64,000 nucleotides of DNA from Spisula solida (Eukaryota > Mollusca > Bivalvia > Venerida > Mactridae): positions 40,951,097-41,015,096 of the forward strand of contig OX365959.1 of NCBI GenBank assembly GCA_947247005.1. Reading direction: 5' to 3'. Both the position numbers and the translations under genes were made by a program. Below, one piece after another: positions 36,440 through 48,884 of the stretch. Below the pieces are notes generated by a model. The model had not been told where the DNA came from and did no database searches. It saw nothing but the letters and a program-made list of their open reading frames with translations. Position 1 is the stretch's first letter. The number at the start of each line of letters is the position of its first letter.

Positions 36440-38060
36440 TTATAATATACGTAGTTGGCATGTCACACCTTTTCAACCCACATATAATTATAACGAGCTT
36501 GCTGGTGAAGTTGTAATCGGTAAACTACTGCTCAGTTTTATTTAGAACTTAATCATATCAAACTCTATTTATCTTTGGTGGTTGAACCCAATATCTCCCA
36601 TTAAAAGCTCGGGCGTACAAGTGTCAAGTTTCAAAACGTATTTATAACATTTCTAAGTAATTCACATAGGCATTCAAGGGTGACAAATGCGTTTCCTGGA
36701 GTCTCTAGAGTGCATGAAGCCGATGATATTCCTAAAAGATAATATAGGATTGTTTGGCAGCTTATATATATTTTTGGAACATTATTACGTTATAGACAAT
36801 AAACTGTCGAAGAATGTACTCTACTGTAAGTAATCCTATATAAGTATCGTCTTGTGACACTTGTTATTGATTTCGTCAAATATGACAAATGCTGAGAGAA
36901 AATGTTTCAGTACTGTACTGTACGAAAAACTAACAGAAATAAATTATTGCGTATTGGCTTAAGCACTCAGAGATTATTGTGTCGTTGAACATCAGTGCTA
37001 CATTGGTGTGTCTATATGGGCTGTGTTGTTATTGTAATAATTATTTACAAGTTAACGACTAAATACATGATAAACAATATTATAACTTTGAATATCAATC
37101 CACGACGCTAAAAAAGTACGATATTATATTGATTTAGTTTGTAAGAAATCCGCCTTGATACTTATTACAATGTGTTTATTGTTAATAAGCTTACGCAGGC
37201 ATACATTAACTTTTTACTCGAATGGGAAAGGGACGTAGTTTTTTTCGAGGGTATTAATGTTAAACTAAATGCCTTCTAAGCTAGAAATATATGACAACTT
37301 AATGTAGAAAACCTAGCACCATAATGACTATGTACTTTCTGTTAATACAAATGTAACTGCATTAACTTCCATTAACAAAAATTAAAACGAACATCCTATA
37401 GTAAAAGCTTGTTTTGTTAGCTGCATTTAACGTATTGTTAAACTAAGACTTTCTTAAATGTACAGCTACTCCTATATCGCTGTGTTGGTATGTATCTGTC
37501 GATGTTTCTTTATCTGTGAAAGTACTGTAATTTTAGACTGGGTTTCCTAGGTGCGCAATACTTTGCTTCATAATACAATCGTATGTTTCTTGTAAGTCAA
37601 TATCCGCATATATATGTGTATGATACGTCGACAACAATAACTTATGATTACACTACGAAAAGCAAACAACTCGGCATCTGAGGCGGGTCCCATCTGTTTA
37701 AGCAGTTTGTGAACGCTTAGAAGTGCAAGCACACAATGAATATGGTGTACAATGTGAAAACTCAAAACAATCGAATTTCAGGAGCCCATTTGATTAATGA
37801 CAATTCCTGCTAAAATGCGACCTTAATTAGTGCCCAAGGCTTAATGTAATGCAGATACGTCTTTGCTAAATTGTTAAGTCCACAACGGGATTTGTCCTGT
37901 ATAACGCAAGCACGATATAATGCACATGAAGATTGACATACGTGTGAGGGCGTGTGGCTCGGAACTCGGTTAGTTATGCGTAGAATAAACGATTGTGCAA
38001 TGTAACATAGCAAAACTGGCTTACATATTTTAGATCTGTAAATAATTACAGCCATACGTA
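36440..38060. repeat. Duplicon F, copy 1, left part
   Basis: 36440-37560 aligns by eye with 47640-48690, and 37690-38060 with 49400-49720. The other copy holds extra DNA between those parts (48690-49400). No gene is seen. Confidence 0.75.
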
Positions 38061-39020
38061 ATAATTGAAATACTTTAATAACAGAATTGAGTCAAATAAA
38101 TTTTTCATTTACATCTTGCGTAAGGTCAATTGGCAAGCCTGATCTTCGCTTAATTATGTCACAATTATGTAGCATAGCAACATTGGGTTACATATTACAG
38201 CTCTGTAACAAATTACCATTGGGAATATTTTTGTATAAGTTTGTTACTACAACTAGATTCACGCTCTAATGACACTTTTTTGTGCGCATACATAAGCATA
38301 CAATGCATGCCAGTACCATTTTCCATCAGAATAAACGTTTTTTAGAACAACGAATTCTCCGGGATGTTGTAACTTAGTCATACATGGATCTCGGTTATAA
38401 ACTTGATTTATTGGTACGCTCCAATATTTAGACTAGACATCACATCACATCACAATATAATCGTACATCAGTGCAATAATAAAATAGCCAGACCATACAG
38501 TGTTAAATGGATTAGCGTTTCACTCAGACTCCTTTGATTACACAGTTTATTTCGGGAATGATTACATTAGTCTTGGCATAAATATAATTTACGTCACATT
38601 AATGGTTGGAGAAAGAGTAGCCATGAATTAGTAGTGCCAATCAATAATTTGTTATTGTTTCGACACTCTCTTATTTTAATACATTACTTACTATCGATTT
38701 ACATGAAACTTTGCATAGTCCAACAGATAGAGCACCCAAAAATAAATCATGAACAAGGACATATTTTTTTACTATATATAACGTGACAATATTATCAATT
38801 CGCGAACATAGCATACATTTCATTTGACAACCATGAAAGGAACTTGTATCTATTTCCTAAGTAAACAAGCAACACTCGAAGTAATGTGACAATTATGCAA
38901 TTCAGAAAGTCTACAGAGGCGAGACAAAATACGACGCTTGTACAGACAGAAACAATGTAGCAAGAGAACATTGACTTTCATATGCGACTAAAGTCAACGA
39001 ACCTTATTACCTCAGCAAAT
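38040..39020. repeat. Duplicon F3, copy 1 (paralogous to 41500-42660)
   Basis: Begins with 'catttacatcttgcgtaagg', which recurs at about 41552 and 52496 with following sequence shared. There are thus at least three diverged copies, the last one truncated. No coding sequence is evident. Confidence 0.75.
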
Positions 39021-39029
39021 CTCCGTTTA

Positions 39030-39460
39030 TACAATAGGTAAGTAGGGCAATGGCCTACAACTTCATACTTTTTACAAATTGAATGCTGATATATGTCTTG
39101 CCAACAGAGGAAATTTAAATTGCATATATATCAAATGTAATAAATGCTCATAGTAATATATTTATTTCGTGTTTAATTATACCATTGGTTAGTAGGGCAA
39201 TGGCCTAAAACCATGTTTCAAAATCTGATAAAAGTCTATGTATGTAATGCCTCGAGGGTTTCAAATGGCTTATATATGTTTTTGAAATAAAATTAGCGTT
39301 CACAGTGATACGTACACATCCCCTTGTTTTAATTATACTACAGGCTAGCAGTAGCAGAGCAATGACCTAAAACGAGTATAATTTAATATCTTGCAAATGT
39401 TGAGACATGTCTTGCCATGAGAGAAATTTTACATGTATATGTATTTACTGTAAAGCGGGT
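39030..39460. repeat. Degenerate tandem repeat, about 150-160-bp unit, three units
   Basis: The word GGCAATGGCCTACAAC or a variant recurs at about 39050, 39198 and 39359. Each is followed by a 'cttgcca(a/t)(c/g)agag(g/a)aa' word or relative and an AT-rich stretch such as 'tatatatcaaatgtaataaa'. The set is duplicated at 42670-43130. Confidence 0.6.
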
Positions 39461-39639
39461 ATATTGCATGGGGGTCTAATTTTCGCTATATTCGCGGTCA
39501 ACACCGATAGCGCGAAATCTAAACACAGCGAAATATTCACCGCGTTAATATACAAATTCTACAAAGGGAGACAATTCATTATTAAAAACATGTGAAGGAG
39601 CAACGCGCTCTTGAATATATTGAATTTTATCACTACACG

Positions 39640-39967
39640 ATGAGATATAATCCATATGCAATCAAAACTAACAAATATCCTCTATGTTTTCACATTTCAA
39701 AATAACTACTCCAGGGGCGATGACAATGTAGTATGCTTACAAGTACATATCAAACGTAGTTCTCATCTTATAATATCTTTTCATTTCAAACAGTTAGATA
39801 AATCCTAAGCTTATGGCTCCTTCGGCGATTCATCATTTATAAATATAGCTATTGTTACGTATGTTTTTTTTTAAATTTTTATCGTTTTGTGAAATACGTT
39901 TCAATGTATATACATAGGTACATGTACATGACTTTATCATTTACTCGTACGTAAATACACATTTATC
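39640..39967. repeat. Short duplicon F5 (paralogous to 50570-50690) and AT-rich DNA
   Basis: 'ttcacatttcaaaataac' and the following 60 bases recur near 50597. No gene is seen. Confidence 0.5.
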
Positions 39968-40116
39968 TTTTTTTTTTAAATTCCGAGCATCGCCTTTATT
40001 TGGCAGTCAGCTTTATGCTGAAATATGGCAGGCATATATGTGTGCCTCTACCCGGATTTGAACTCGGGTCGCCAGATTAGACGAAAGCGCGCTAACCATT
40101 GAGCTACGGAGGCCAC
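39968..40116 (-). mobile_element. tRNA-derived SINE with poly(A) tail
   Basis: On the minus strand the head near 40116 reads GGCCTCCGTAGCTCAATGGT (A box), and the B box follows within GACCCGAGTTCAAATCCGGG. A non-tRNA body of about 70 bp then ends in an A run at 39969-39977. The T-stem has one extra base in the loop and no proper anticodon stem is seen, so it is a SINE rather than a tRNA gene. It appears nearly intact. Confidence 0.82.
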
Positions 40117-40129
40117 AAATACCACTTAA

Positions 40130-40850
40130 GACACGTTCACATCGCGAGATGGAAAAATAAGTCAAGCATTGTAAGAAATTTTACATTCATATTGTACCAC
40201 AGCAGAAACGGACATTAACTTATACTACGTGGACATGAATGAAGTGGTTATACATCGGACGTGTTACGAAAACGTAGCGAGGACGTGATTGAATTAGAAC
40301 GTAAACTATTTCCCCTGTCACACTAGACTAAATCGACAGAAACCTCGACAAAAACCTCAATACAGCCTGAATAGTTCGAAGTACTAACTCGGTGAAATGC
40401 CTATTTATAAATGGCTCAAAACTCCTTTTCTAAGAAAATGCCAGTTTAAATAATTATCTGTCATTCAGTTGCTACTTAATATTTATAACTGCATAACACA
40501 TCTCCATTAGGGGCATGTGCATTCGTGCTTCTAGCAGAGATCGTTAATGATAAATTGTTGACCACAGTAGAATGTCGTGTTACCTCAATTACAGTCACAC
40601 GTCTGGTGAAATATATTTGAATAATCTTATCAACATGTTAAGTGTCTAGACACATTATGTTTGATAACTATTGATATGCACCACCATCACTGGTGTCTGG
40701 AATCCAAAGTTTGCAGGCAGCAAGAAAATGTCAACAGTAAATTGGTGACTAATGGTAGTAATTAATTTTACTCCAATGCAACAATTACCAGGTCCTATTG
40801 TTAGTCGCAAGATACGTTTTGATTTATACATTTATTCGTAATAATTTAAA
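40130..40850. repeat. Duplicon F4, copy 1 (paralogous to 51470-52450)
   Basis: 'gaaaaataagtcaagca' and about 200 following bases match 51470-51680 closely, and similarity resumes at 40480-40850 with 52010-52450. The other copy is interrupted by a mosaic repeat (51725-51930). No gene. Confidence 0.78.
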
Positions 40851-40853
40851 TAT

Positions 40854-41498
40854 GGGCGCTTTTGTTTGCAACAAAACTAGTTTGGTTTCCAACTGGTTTG
40901 TCAAACCGTCCGTTTGTTCAGTAAAACTGGTTTGAAACGGAAACAAGTTTTTCCATTTGTTTAAAAAAATCTCGAACCGGTTTGTCAAACCTTCCAAACT
41001 ACCCTCGGAGGCGGTTTGATCGGTTTGATGCATCCGAAATTACATTCTGTTGAGCGCGGGAAAATGGCCGACCATGTTGACCATTACTGAATCTCTTAGT
41101 ACACAATTTCCTATCTGATCTGATTAGCTATGGTCAGATTTCTATGCTATACTTACGGATTGACAATGTTTTAATCTAACGTACAGAGAGCAATTTCAAT
41201 TATATACCATCCTAGTATTCAATATATCAACCAAATTTCCTAATATCACAGCCTAATCAGGGAATAACAAAAGAAAAGAGACAACAAATTCATTCTTTTC
41301 TTTATAAGCGTGTGTTCCCGTTAATATATCAAGACCATGGTACAGCTCTTTTATGTCGCCTTGGAGATTAAAATGATTCCTCAAACTACCCGTTTGTTCG
41401 CCACTCAGTCTAAATCGAAACCAATTTTAGTTTACTGTCCAACGTTTAACCAAACTTAAAATCCAAACTGAAACCGGATATTTCCAACAAAAGCGCCC
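40854..41498. mobile_element. 645-bp non-autonomous TIR element
   Basis: The two ends are inverted copies beginning GGGCGCTTTTGTT (13 of 13 identical) with weaker similarity for about 25 more bases. TAT trinucleotides flank both sides (40851-40853, 41499-41501). The paralogous duplicon at about 52452-52475 has the flanks joined without the element, so this is an insertion. It has no transposase frame. The 3-bp target suggests PIF/Harbinger but hAT is not excluded. Confidence 0.78.
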
Positions 41499-41499
41499 T

Positions 41500-42660
41500 A
41501 TATTACTAACAGTATTAAACTCTCTTATTTGTCAAATAAACTCACCATTCAAATGTACATCTTACGTGAGGTCAATTGGCTAGCCCGTTCTTGACCGTAT
41601 TAAATTGATGTAACTATTATGTATCATAGCAAAATTGGGTTACATATTGAGGCTATGTAACTAATTACCATTGGGAATACCTTAATAGAAATGGATTACT
41701 TCAATTAGATTCACACTGTAATGACTCTTTTATGTAAGCATCGTATGCATACAGTATATGCCAGTACAATTTTCCATCGGAATAATTACTAATTAGATTG
41801 GTGTATTATTCGGTTTGTTGTAATGAGTTAAGTTATAGGCATAGGTTGAGTGAAAACCTGATTTATATGGACGCTATATTTTAGACATGACTTCGCAAAA
41901 GAAACGTACAACAGTGCAATAATAAAATAACCAGACCATGGTGTGTTTAATGGATTCGCATTCCTGTCAGACAACTTTGATTCGGGAATGATTACATTAG
42001 TCTTGCCATAAATATATTTTACGTCACATTCATGGTTGGGGAAAGAGTTAACACGAATAATTAAGTGCCAAATTCGGTTTTAGTACGCTCAATAAATTGT
42101 TATGGTTAACTAAAACTTTTGACAATCACTTTTTTATGGATTGCTTATTATCGATTTAGATTTAACTTTACATAGTCCACTATGTCGTCCAACAGATAGA
42201 GCATCTATGGCTTATACGGGAACCGTTCTGCTATTGATCGATATGTTCTTCATAAATTGTGTAGTACAAATGTATAAGAAATCGAAAATAAAACAGAGTA
42301 CAAATGTTTAGCTCTGAAGAGGCCTAGGTGAAAAGATGAATAATGAGATATGGTGATTTTTGATTGGCTATTTGTGTTTGTAAAAGCATTAATCGGGAAG
42401 CGCCATAACTTATCGAACACAGAAATAAGGGTACATGTAGTAGTCTACCTTAGACAAATCTGCTTGGCCTGATATAATGTGACCTCAAAATGACGACATG
42501 GTCAATTCAGGGACATATATGGCAAACGTTTACTTTGACATATGTGCAAGAAATGTATAACTATGTTCTTAGCAAACAAGCAAAACTCGACGAAATGCGA
42601 CAAATATGCAATTCAGAAAGTTAATATAGTCTTTATTCGATAGTAAACTTAATACTTCAG
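41500..42660. repeat. Duplicon F3, copy 2
   Basis: The partner of 38040-39020, with matching order of words such as 'gaatgattacattagtcttg' near 38556 and 41987. No gene was recognised. Confidence 0.75.
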
Positions 42661-42669
42661 CAAATCTTC

Positions 42670-43130
42670 CAAATTTTATTATACAATAGGTAAGTAGGGC
42701 AATGGCCTACAACAAACATAGTTTTCACTCTGCCAAATTCAACGCTAAGCTTGTCTTGCCAAGAGGGAAAATTGTCATTACTTTACCAACGCTAATACAT
42801 GTCTTGGGGAAATTTAAATTATATATATATCAAATGTAATAAATGTTCATAGTGGTACTTCTCTATTTCGTTTTTAAGAAGGACAATGGCCTACAATCAT
42901 GTTCCAATATCTTATAAAAGACGACGTATGTGATGCCTCGAGGGTTTCAAATTGCTTATATATCAAATGTAATTAGAGTATATAGTGATGCCTGCGTATA
43001 TATTTCATTCATTTTAATTACATGCCCGAATAGCACTGCAATGACCTAAAGCGAGTATTTATTTTTCAATTGTTGATGCATGTCTTGCCGTGAGAGGAAT
43101 TTCAAATTGAATAGACATATGTATGTAAAT
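42670..43130. repeat. Degenerate tandem repeat, copy of 39030-39460
   Basis: GGCAATGGCCTACAAC-type words recur at about 42696, 42884 and 43037, with the same order of companion words as at 39030-39460. Confidence 0.6.
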
Positions 43131-43614
43131 GAACGCCAGATGTAATAAAATCATGTTGATAAAAGAGGTGATTACTTCCGTTTCAATCGTGCACGTTCAA
43201 TCTTACTGCAACAAAGATCACTCTCGTCAATACTAAGCGTTTGTACAATGTGCATTGTGTAAAAGTCAGTTTAACCATAATTTGTATTTCCGTAAAATGT
43301 GTTTTGGAGTAATTGTTTTAAAAATGTGGGTTTTGAAGTTCGTCATACTTTGAAGTCCGTATGGAAGATTACATTATTGTATACATTTGTATTTATATGT
43401 TAGGCTCGTTAAATACAGAACTTAACAAACTTATTCTATTACTCACTAACACACTGGATTGCCTCCTGCTGGTTTATTTCCTGCAATGTGTTGGTGTGAC
43501 TCGTAAGAAATGTGCATTTTCTCGTTTTATCATATTAAGAAACATTGTCATGAAAGTAGCAGCTGCTCATCACACATCAGACTTGATGCTAACCTATGGA
43601 ACGCCATAGCTGTC
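43131..43614. other. Intergenic, nothing recognised
   Basis: AT-rich. An 82-codon frame at 43361-43609 has no homologue I recognise and no splice support. Confidence 0.5.
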
Positions 43615-44881
43615 TTTTGTTGACGCTTGTCATGTTGACTTGTCGGTAGGACATGTGAACTTCTTAGTACAATGTGTTAATATGTCAAACCACATCGTTG
43701 ACTTGTCAAACTATCATCTGAATATGTCAACTTGCCCTGTTATATTGTTAAAACAACGTCTTAAATTGTTAAAAGAATACAATAATATCTCAAGACATCG
43801 TATTATACTGTTAAACCACATCGATAAATTGTCAAATCACCATTTGTATATGTCTACGTTACATGTTAAATTGTTGAAGAACGCTTGATAATGTTAGAAG
43901 AACGTGTTAACTTCTCAAAGCATCGTATTATCATGTTAGACTTTAACTACAATGGTGAATTGTTAAACTATCATTTGAATATGTTTATATGCGTTGTTGA
44001 ATTGTTAAAACAACGTCTTACAATGTCGGATGAGCATGCGAACCTCTCAACACATCGTGTTTAACTGTTAAACGGCAGTGGTAAATGGTTTAAATATCAT
44101 TTTAACATGTCTATACGTCATGTTTAATTGTTACAACAACGTCTTAAATTGTCGGTAGGGCATGTGAACTTCTCAGTGCAACATTATTGTATGTCAAGTT
44201 ACACTGTTAAACTGTCCAAATACCATGTGAACATGTCTATAAGCCATGTTAAATTGTTAAAATAGCTTCTTATTATGTCCAATAACCATGTGAACTTCTT
44301 AATAGAACGTGTTATATTGTTAGGCAACAATGGTAAATTGTTAAAATATAATTTGAAGATGTCTATATGACATGTTAAATTGTTAAAATAGCTTCTTATC
44401 ATGTCCAATAACCATGTGAACTTCTTAATAGAACGTGTTATATTGTTAGACATCAGTGGTAAATTGTTAAAATATAATTTGAAGATGTCTATATGACATG
44501 TTTAATTGTTAAAACAGCTTCTTATCATGTCCAATAACCATGTGAACTTCTTAATAGAACGAGTTATATTGTTAGACAACAGTGGTAAATTGTTAAAATA
44601 TCATTTGAAGATGTCTATAAGCCATGTTAAATTGTTGAAATAGCTTCTTATCATGTCCATTCAGCATGTGAACTTCTTAATAGAACGTGTTATATTGTTA
44701 AACAACAGTGCTAGATTGTTAATCTATCATTTGAAGATGTCTATACGACATGTTATAGTGTTAAAACGATATTTAACTTGTCGACGAGGCATGTTAACTT
44801 CTTAATAGACAGTGTTGTTGTTGTTCAAATTTTTATGACGTCATCAATAACGTAAGTTCCTCCCGCGTGCATATTGAACAA
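43615..44881 (+). repeat. Tandem array of 21-bp subunits with 126-bp higher-order period
   Basis: Words of the type '(a/c)ttgttaaa...cat.tt.aa' recur every 21 bp across about 1.25 kb. From 44266 the array has a 126-bp (6 x 21) higher-order period: CTTCTTAT occurs at 44266, 44392, 44518 and 44644, exactly 126 apart. Older units to the left are more diverged. Because 21 is a multiple of three, both strands keep heptad-like open frames (43640-43888 plus, 44199-44453 minus), but stops interrupt the best repeat units. I read the array as the long arm of a foldback element rather than a gene. Confidence 0.9.
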
Positions 44882-45133
44882 TTTCCGCCATCTTTGTTCA
44901 ATATGCTCGCGGGAGGAACTTACGGTATTGATGACGTCATACAAATTTGAACAACAACAACACTGTCTATTAAGAAGTCCACATGCCACTTTGACATGTT
45001 AAAATATCGTTTTAACACTATAGTATGGTATGTAGACATTTTCAAATGATATTTTAACAATTTACCACTGTTGTTAAACAATATAACACGTTCTATAAAG
45101 AAGTTCACATGGTTATTGGACATGATAAGAAGC
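44643..45133. mobile_element. Foldback-like element, hairpin with about 240-bp arms
   Basis: The right arm 44894-45133 is the inverted complement of 44643-44881, with a 12-base loop (44882-44893). The inner 67 bp of each arm differ at only three positions. The outer part of each arm is the 21-bp subrepeat unit, so the left arm merges into the tandem array while the right arm holds only about two 126-bp units. Long inverted arms made of short tandem subrepeats are the hallmark of foldback transposons. TGACGTCA occurs once in each arm (44836-44843, 44932-44939). Confidence 0.85.
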
Positions 45134-45465
45134 AGCACCTTTAAACAACTAACTCCTTGTTTTTCTTAATCAGACTACTTTTCTGAAATTGGTCACCATA
45201 GCAACGAAGTAAATTATTTCGACATTATTCATAAGAAATTTTAAAGCTAAGATATTGTAATATATGGATAAATGACGACTTAAGTTGAATCTATTGATGT
45301 CATTTTTTCTTATTTGGAAGCTTTTTTAAAAGCTTGTTACATGCAGTAATTACATAATGTCATTATAGCAGGTTTTCCTGGACACTGGCTCATATGTATA
45401 ATAATAATAATAACGAATTCGTTTAAATAGGCAGCACAGTTGGGCAAAACGATTATATATATTAA
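45134..45465. other. Intergenic, nothing recognised
   Basis: AT-rich flank of the foldback element, ending in a short (AAT)n run at 45401-45412. Confidence 0.55.
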
Positions 45466-45690
45466 GTCAGAAGGGAAGGCAGCCCTCAACTTAACCAGCC
45501 GACCACAGAAAACATAAAAAACATACAAGGTACAATGCCCAACTGAACCGGCCGAGCACAGAAAACATAAAAAACATACAAGGTACAATGCCCAACAAAC
45601 AACTGAACGAGTAAAAGATCCCAGCTGTTGAACAGCTGAATGAACTAGTTTCTGCAATCAAACAGCTAAAAGTCGAGTCTTCCCTGTGAG
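45466..45690 (+). repeat. Mosaic 'GGCAGC' dispersed repeat with internal duplication
   Basis: Starts 'taagtcagaagggaaggcag'. The block 'gagcacagaaaacataaaaa' through 'acaatgcccaac' is present twice in tandem (about 45498-45543 and 45546-45595), followed by 'gctgaatgaactagtttctg'. The minus-strand frames over it repeat accordingly and are not genes. Confidence 0.85.
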
Positions 45691-47639
45691 CCTCTATGTC
45701 TAATGATTTGTACATATACATGTATATATACAAGAGTATATACGAATTCGTCAAACACAAATAATCGACCACTTTACTCCATGTCAAGCACAATGCAATT
45801 GCACTCATAGCAAATTAATGTCTGTTGCAATATATTTTAATAATCAAATTCGCATGTTTTAATGTCTAGACATTCTATTCTTATTATACATATTTGGCAG
45901 ATAAAGGGATTCAGTTAACGTCGTTGTGCATTTTCTGAAAGTGCACACTATATATATAAGGTTTCTTTGGACTTCGTCACGTGACATCTCGAACTGATAT
46001 TTCCCGAATACAAAGCAACCTTTTGTGATGTAAATATTACATTCCATTGACAGTTGATATTTCAGCATATAATTTCGTAGTGACGTCTTAAAACGTTGGA
46101 TGTAGGATAATGTTTGCCGTTTAGTGTGCACTCCACAAATGTAAGCCCAAATAGCATTAGTCATTTATAAATGTACAGCGTCAGTACCGAAACAACTTGT
46201 GTTTTTGTTTGTTCGATGTGTGCATCATTACGAACTTGTACATGTATACTTGTAACAAAATCGTTTATAGCATGTTGGCATTTTCAAGGAAAGCATTAAA
46301 ATCAGTCTAGTTTTGGCGAGGTTTAATAAATCAAAATTTATGCAATTATGGAAAGTTTATTGTAGAAATTGTAGATTGTACGAAATTGATATTTCAATTT
46401 TCGAGCAGATATACTGTAAACAGTAAATGTTCTTATAATATGTATGCACTATTAAGATGTATGCACATTGTGCGTGGTGTATTTTTATGCTAATTGCTTT
46501 AACGGTTCTATGAGTAATTAGTTTTCCAGTTACAGTTTGTATTCAAGGATTCTCAGAACGGAGATGTTTCAACGTAATAGTCAATCAAATAACGACTATA
46601 CAAGTCATCAGCAATTCAGTATAACATTAATGATCAACATAAAAGTGGATTAAATTCTGCTACATGCAGTGACAATAGTTTTCATACTTAGCAGAGTTAA
46701 ACGTTGCGACATTGCTGATCATGGTATTGTTATGGGAAAACAAGATGAAAATAATTTGTAATCTCTTGAGAAACTCAAACAACCAGTTTATCTATCCTTC
46801 TGTCCTTGCACTATATACAAAATGATAGACGTATCTTAGTTAACAATAATGGATTACAATAATGGATGCGATTCTCTTATCACTGTTGTAATGCAATATA
46901 TTTTTTTTCTAGATTAAGTATAACGTGTTTCTATGGAAATAATTGAATAATTGGTGAATGAACCAATTAAAATTATGCATTGCATCTTGAAAATACTTCC
47001 TGATGCTGGGAAAACCATAATTCTACAATTTACAGAAATGTTTGTCCTCGAATATAATGGTTGATCCGTAGACGGTTGGTTTCGGTCAACGAAATAGCTT
47101 CCATATGCATGAGATGGCTATATATTCGTTCAAGTGGACCTCTTCTAATTTGGCAGGCGTTGAAAGCGATGAGCAGATACTACAAAGCATAACGGAGTCG
47201 TCTAATGCGTACAAGTGCGGGTGTTCTTTTATCGACTGTTCCTGCAATAAATTTAGTTGGTGTTGTTTTTATATGTGAAGAGAAAGGATTGTCTTCGTAA
47301 TTTAATGTTTTGAAATAATCAGCTGAGTGAAGATAGGAAGACGAAATAATCAACACAACTATGTAGGCGGACAATGCAAACCGTCAGAGAAGGTTAAATT
47401 ACACACACAAAAAAATGGACAATAGTGACAGTCCAATTGCTACCGCACATGTATGGAATCCATTGATAACGTCAGATTTAATAACGAATGTTGACAGAAA
47501 CGGGATGATTCTTGAAATTAAGCCGATTTAATGTCGTCATCGCCTCCAAACATTCTAAGAAAAAAGATAATGGCAAATCAGACAGAAACAGCGGAAAACT
47601 AGAGGCACAGATTTGACCACCGAAACACCTCCTCAACCA
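45691..47639. other. Intergenic, contains one near-identical short repeat
   Basis: Apart from the 100-bp block listed separately at 46388, I see only AT-rich DNA with unsupported frames (for example 45859-46164 and 47180-47374 on the minus strand). Confidence 0.5.
46388..46484. repeat. Conserved block of about 100 bp, second copy at 49274-49375
   Basis: The two copies differ at about three positions in 100, starting 'gaaattgatatttcaatttt' and ending 'cattgtgcgtggtgta'. Surrounding sequence is not similar. The block contains small palindromes (CTGTAAACAG-like). Confidence 0.85.
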
Positions 47640-48690
47640 AAATATAATTATAATGAGCTTCAAAGTAGACGGTGTAGTTTTATACAGAATATTATCGTAT
47701 CATACTATTGATCGTTGCCGGTTGAACGCAGTATTTCTTATTTCGATCTCATACTTATAAGTTTCAAGTTATAAAAGTATTTATAACATTTCTAAGTAAT
47801 TTGAGGAGACATTCAGCGCATATTGAGAGTGACAAATACGTTTTCTGAAGTCTCCAGAGTGCATGAAGCTATCATATATTCCTAGAAGATATTATAGGAT
47901 TGTTTGGAAACTTATATATTTTTGGGGAGCATTATTACGTTATAGACAACCAATTGTCAAATAATGTACTCTACTATAAGTAATCCTACAAGTGTCGTCT
48001 TGTGACTATTGTCATTGATTTCGTCATATACGACAAATACTGAGTGAAATGTTTCTGTACTTATAAAGAAAAACAACTAACATAAATTGCGTGTTGGCGT
48101 AAACACTCAAAGATTATGGTGTTGTTAAATATCTGTGCTACATTGGTGTGTCTATAGGGGATGTGTTGTTATTGTATTCACCATTTATAAATACATGATA
48201 AACAATATAATTACTTTGAATATGAATCCAGGATGCTAAAATAATACCATATTATATCGAATGAGTTTGTAAGAAATCCACTTCGAGACTTATTGCAATG
48301 TGTTTATTGTTAATAAAAGATGCATAAGCTTACGTGGGCATGCATTAACTTTTAACACCGATGGGATTGTGACGTACTTTTAATTGAGGGTATTAATGTT
48401 TTATTAAATGCTTTCTAAGCCATTAATATATGACAACTTAATGTAGAAAACCTAGCACGATAATGACTATGTACTTTGTGTAAATAACCGCATTTAACCT
48501 CCATTAAGAAAAATAGCCTCTAGTACATGTAACACCTTGTTTCGTTAGCTGTCTTTCATGTATTGTCAAACCAAGAGTTTCTTACCCGTATATCTATTCA
48601 TACATTGTACCTCGTGTTGGCATTGTGTTTCTTGATCTGTGAAAGAATTACTATTTCAGACTGGGTTTCCTAGGTGCGGAATTAATTATA
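47640..48690. repeat. Duplicon F, copy 2, left part
   Basis: The partner of 36440-37560, colinear with many small differences. No gene was recognised. Confidence 0.75.
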
Positions 48691-48884
48691 CAATCGTATT
48701 TCTTGTGTATGTACATATCCATACTTGTGTATGACACGTCGATAACATATAATGTTTTCTTCATAGTTTTCTTCGGCTAAATTCTGAAGAGATATGTACA
48801 GAAGATAATATTTCGCGTTATGTTAAGACCTCATTTACTCAACGAAAATCAAACAAAACGTAAGTGGGTCGTGTGTGGTATAGT

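Noticed and set aside
40046..40116. tRNA gene on the minus strand
   Set aside because: A and B boxes are good, but the T-arm has an extra base, no paired anticodon stem forms, and a SINE body with a poly(A) tail follows.
43640..43888. 82-codon frame with heptad repeats as a gene
   Set aside because: It is one window of the 21-bp tandem array; the opposite strand is equally open elsewhere and the better conserved 126-bp units contain stops.
44199..45138. Minus-strand frames as a repeat protein
   Set aside because: They read the inverse of the foldback arm and tandem array; the pattern follows from the 21-bp period.
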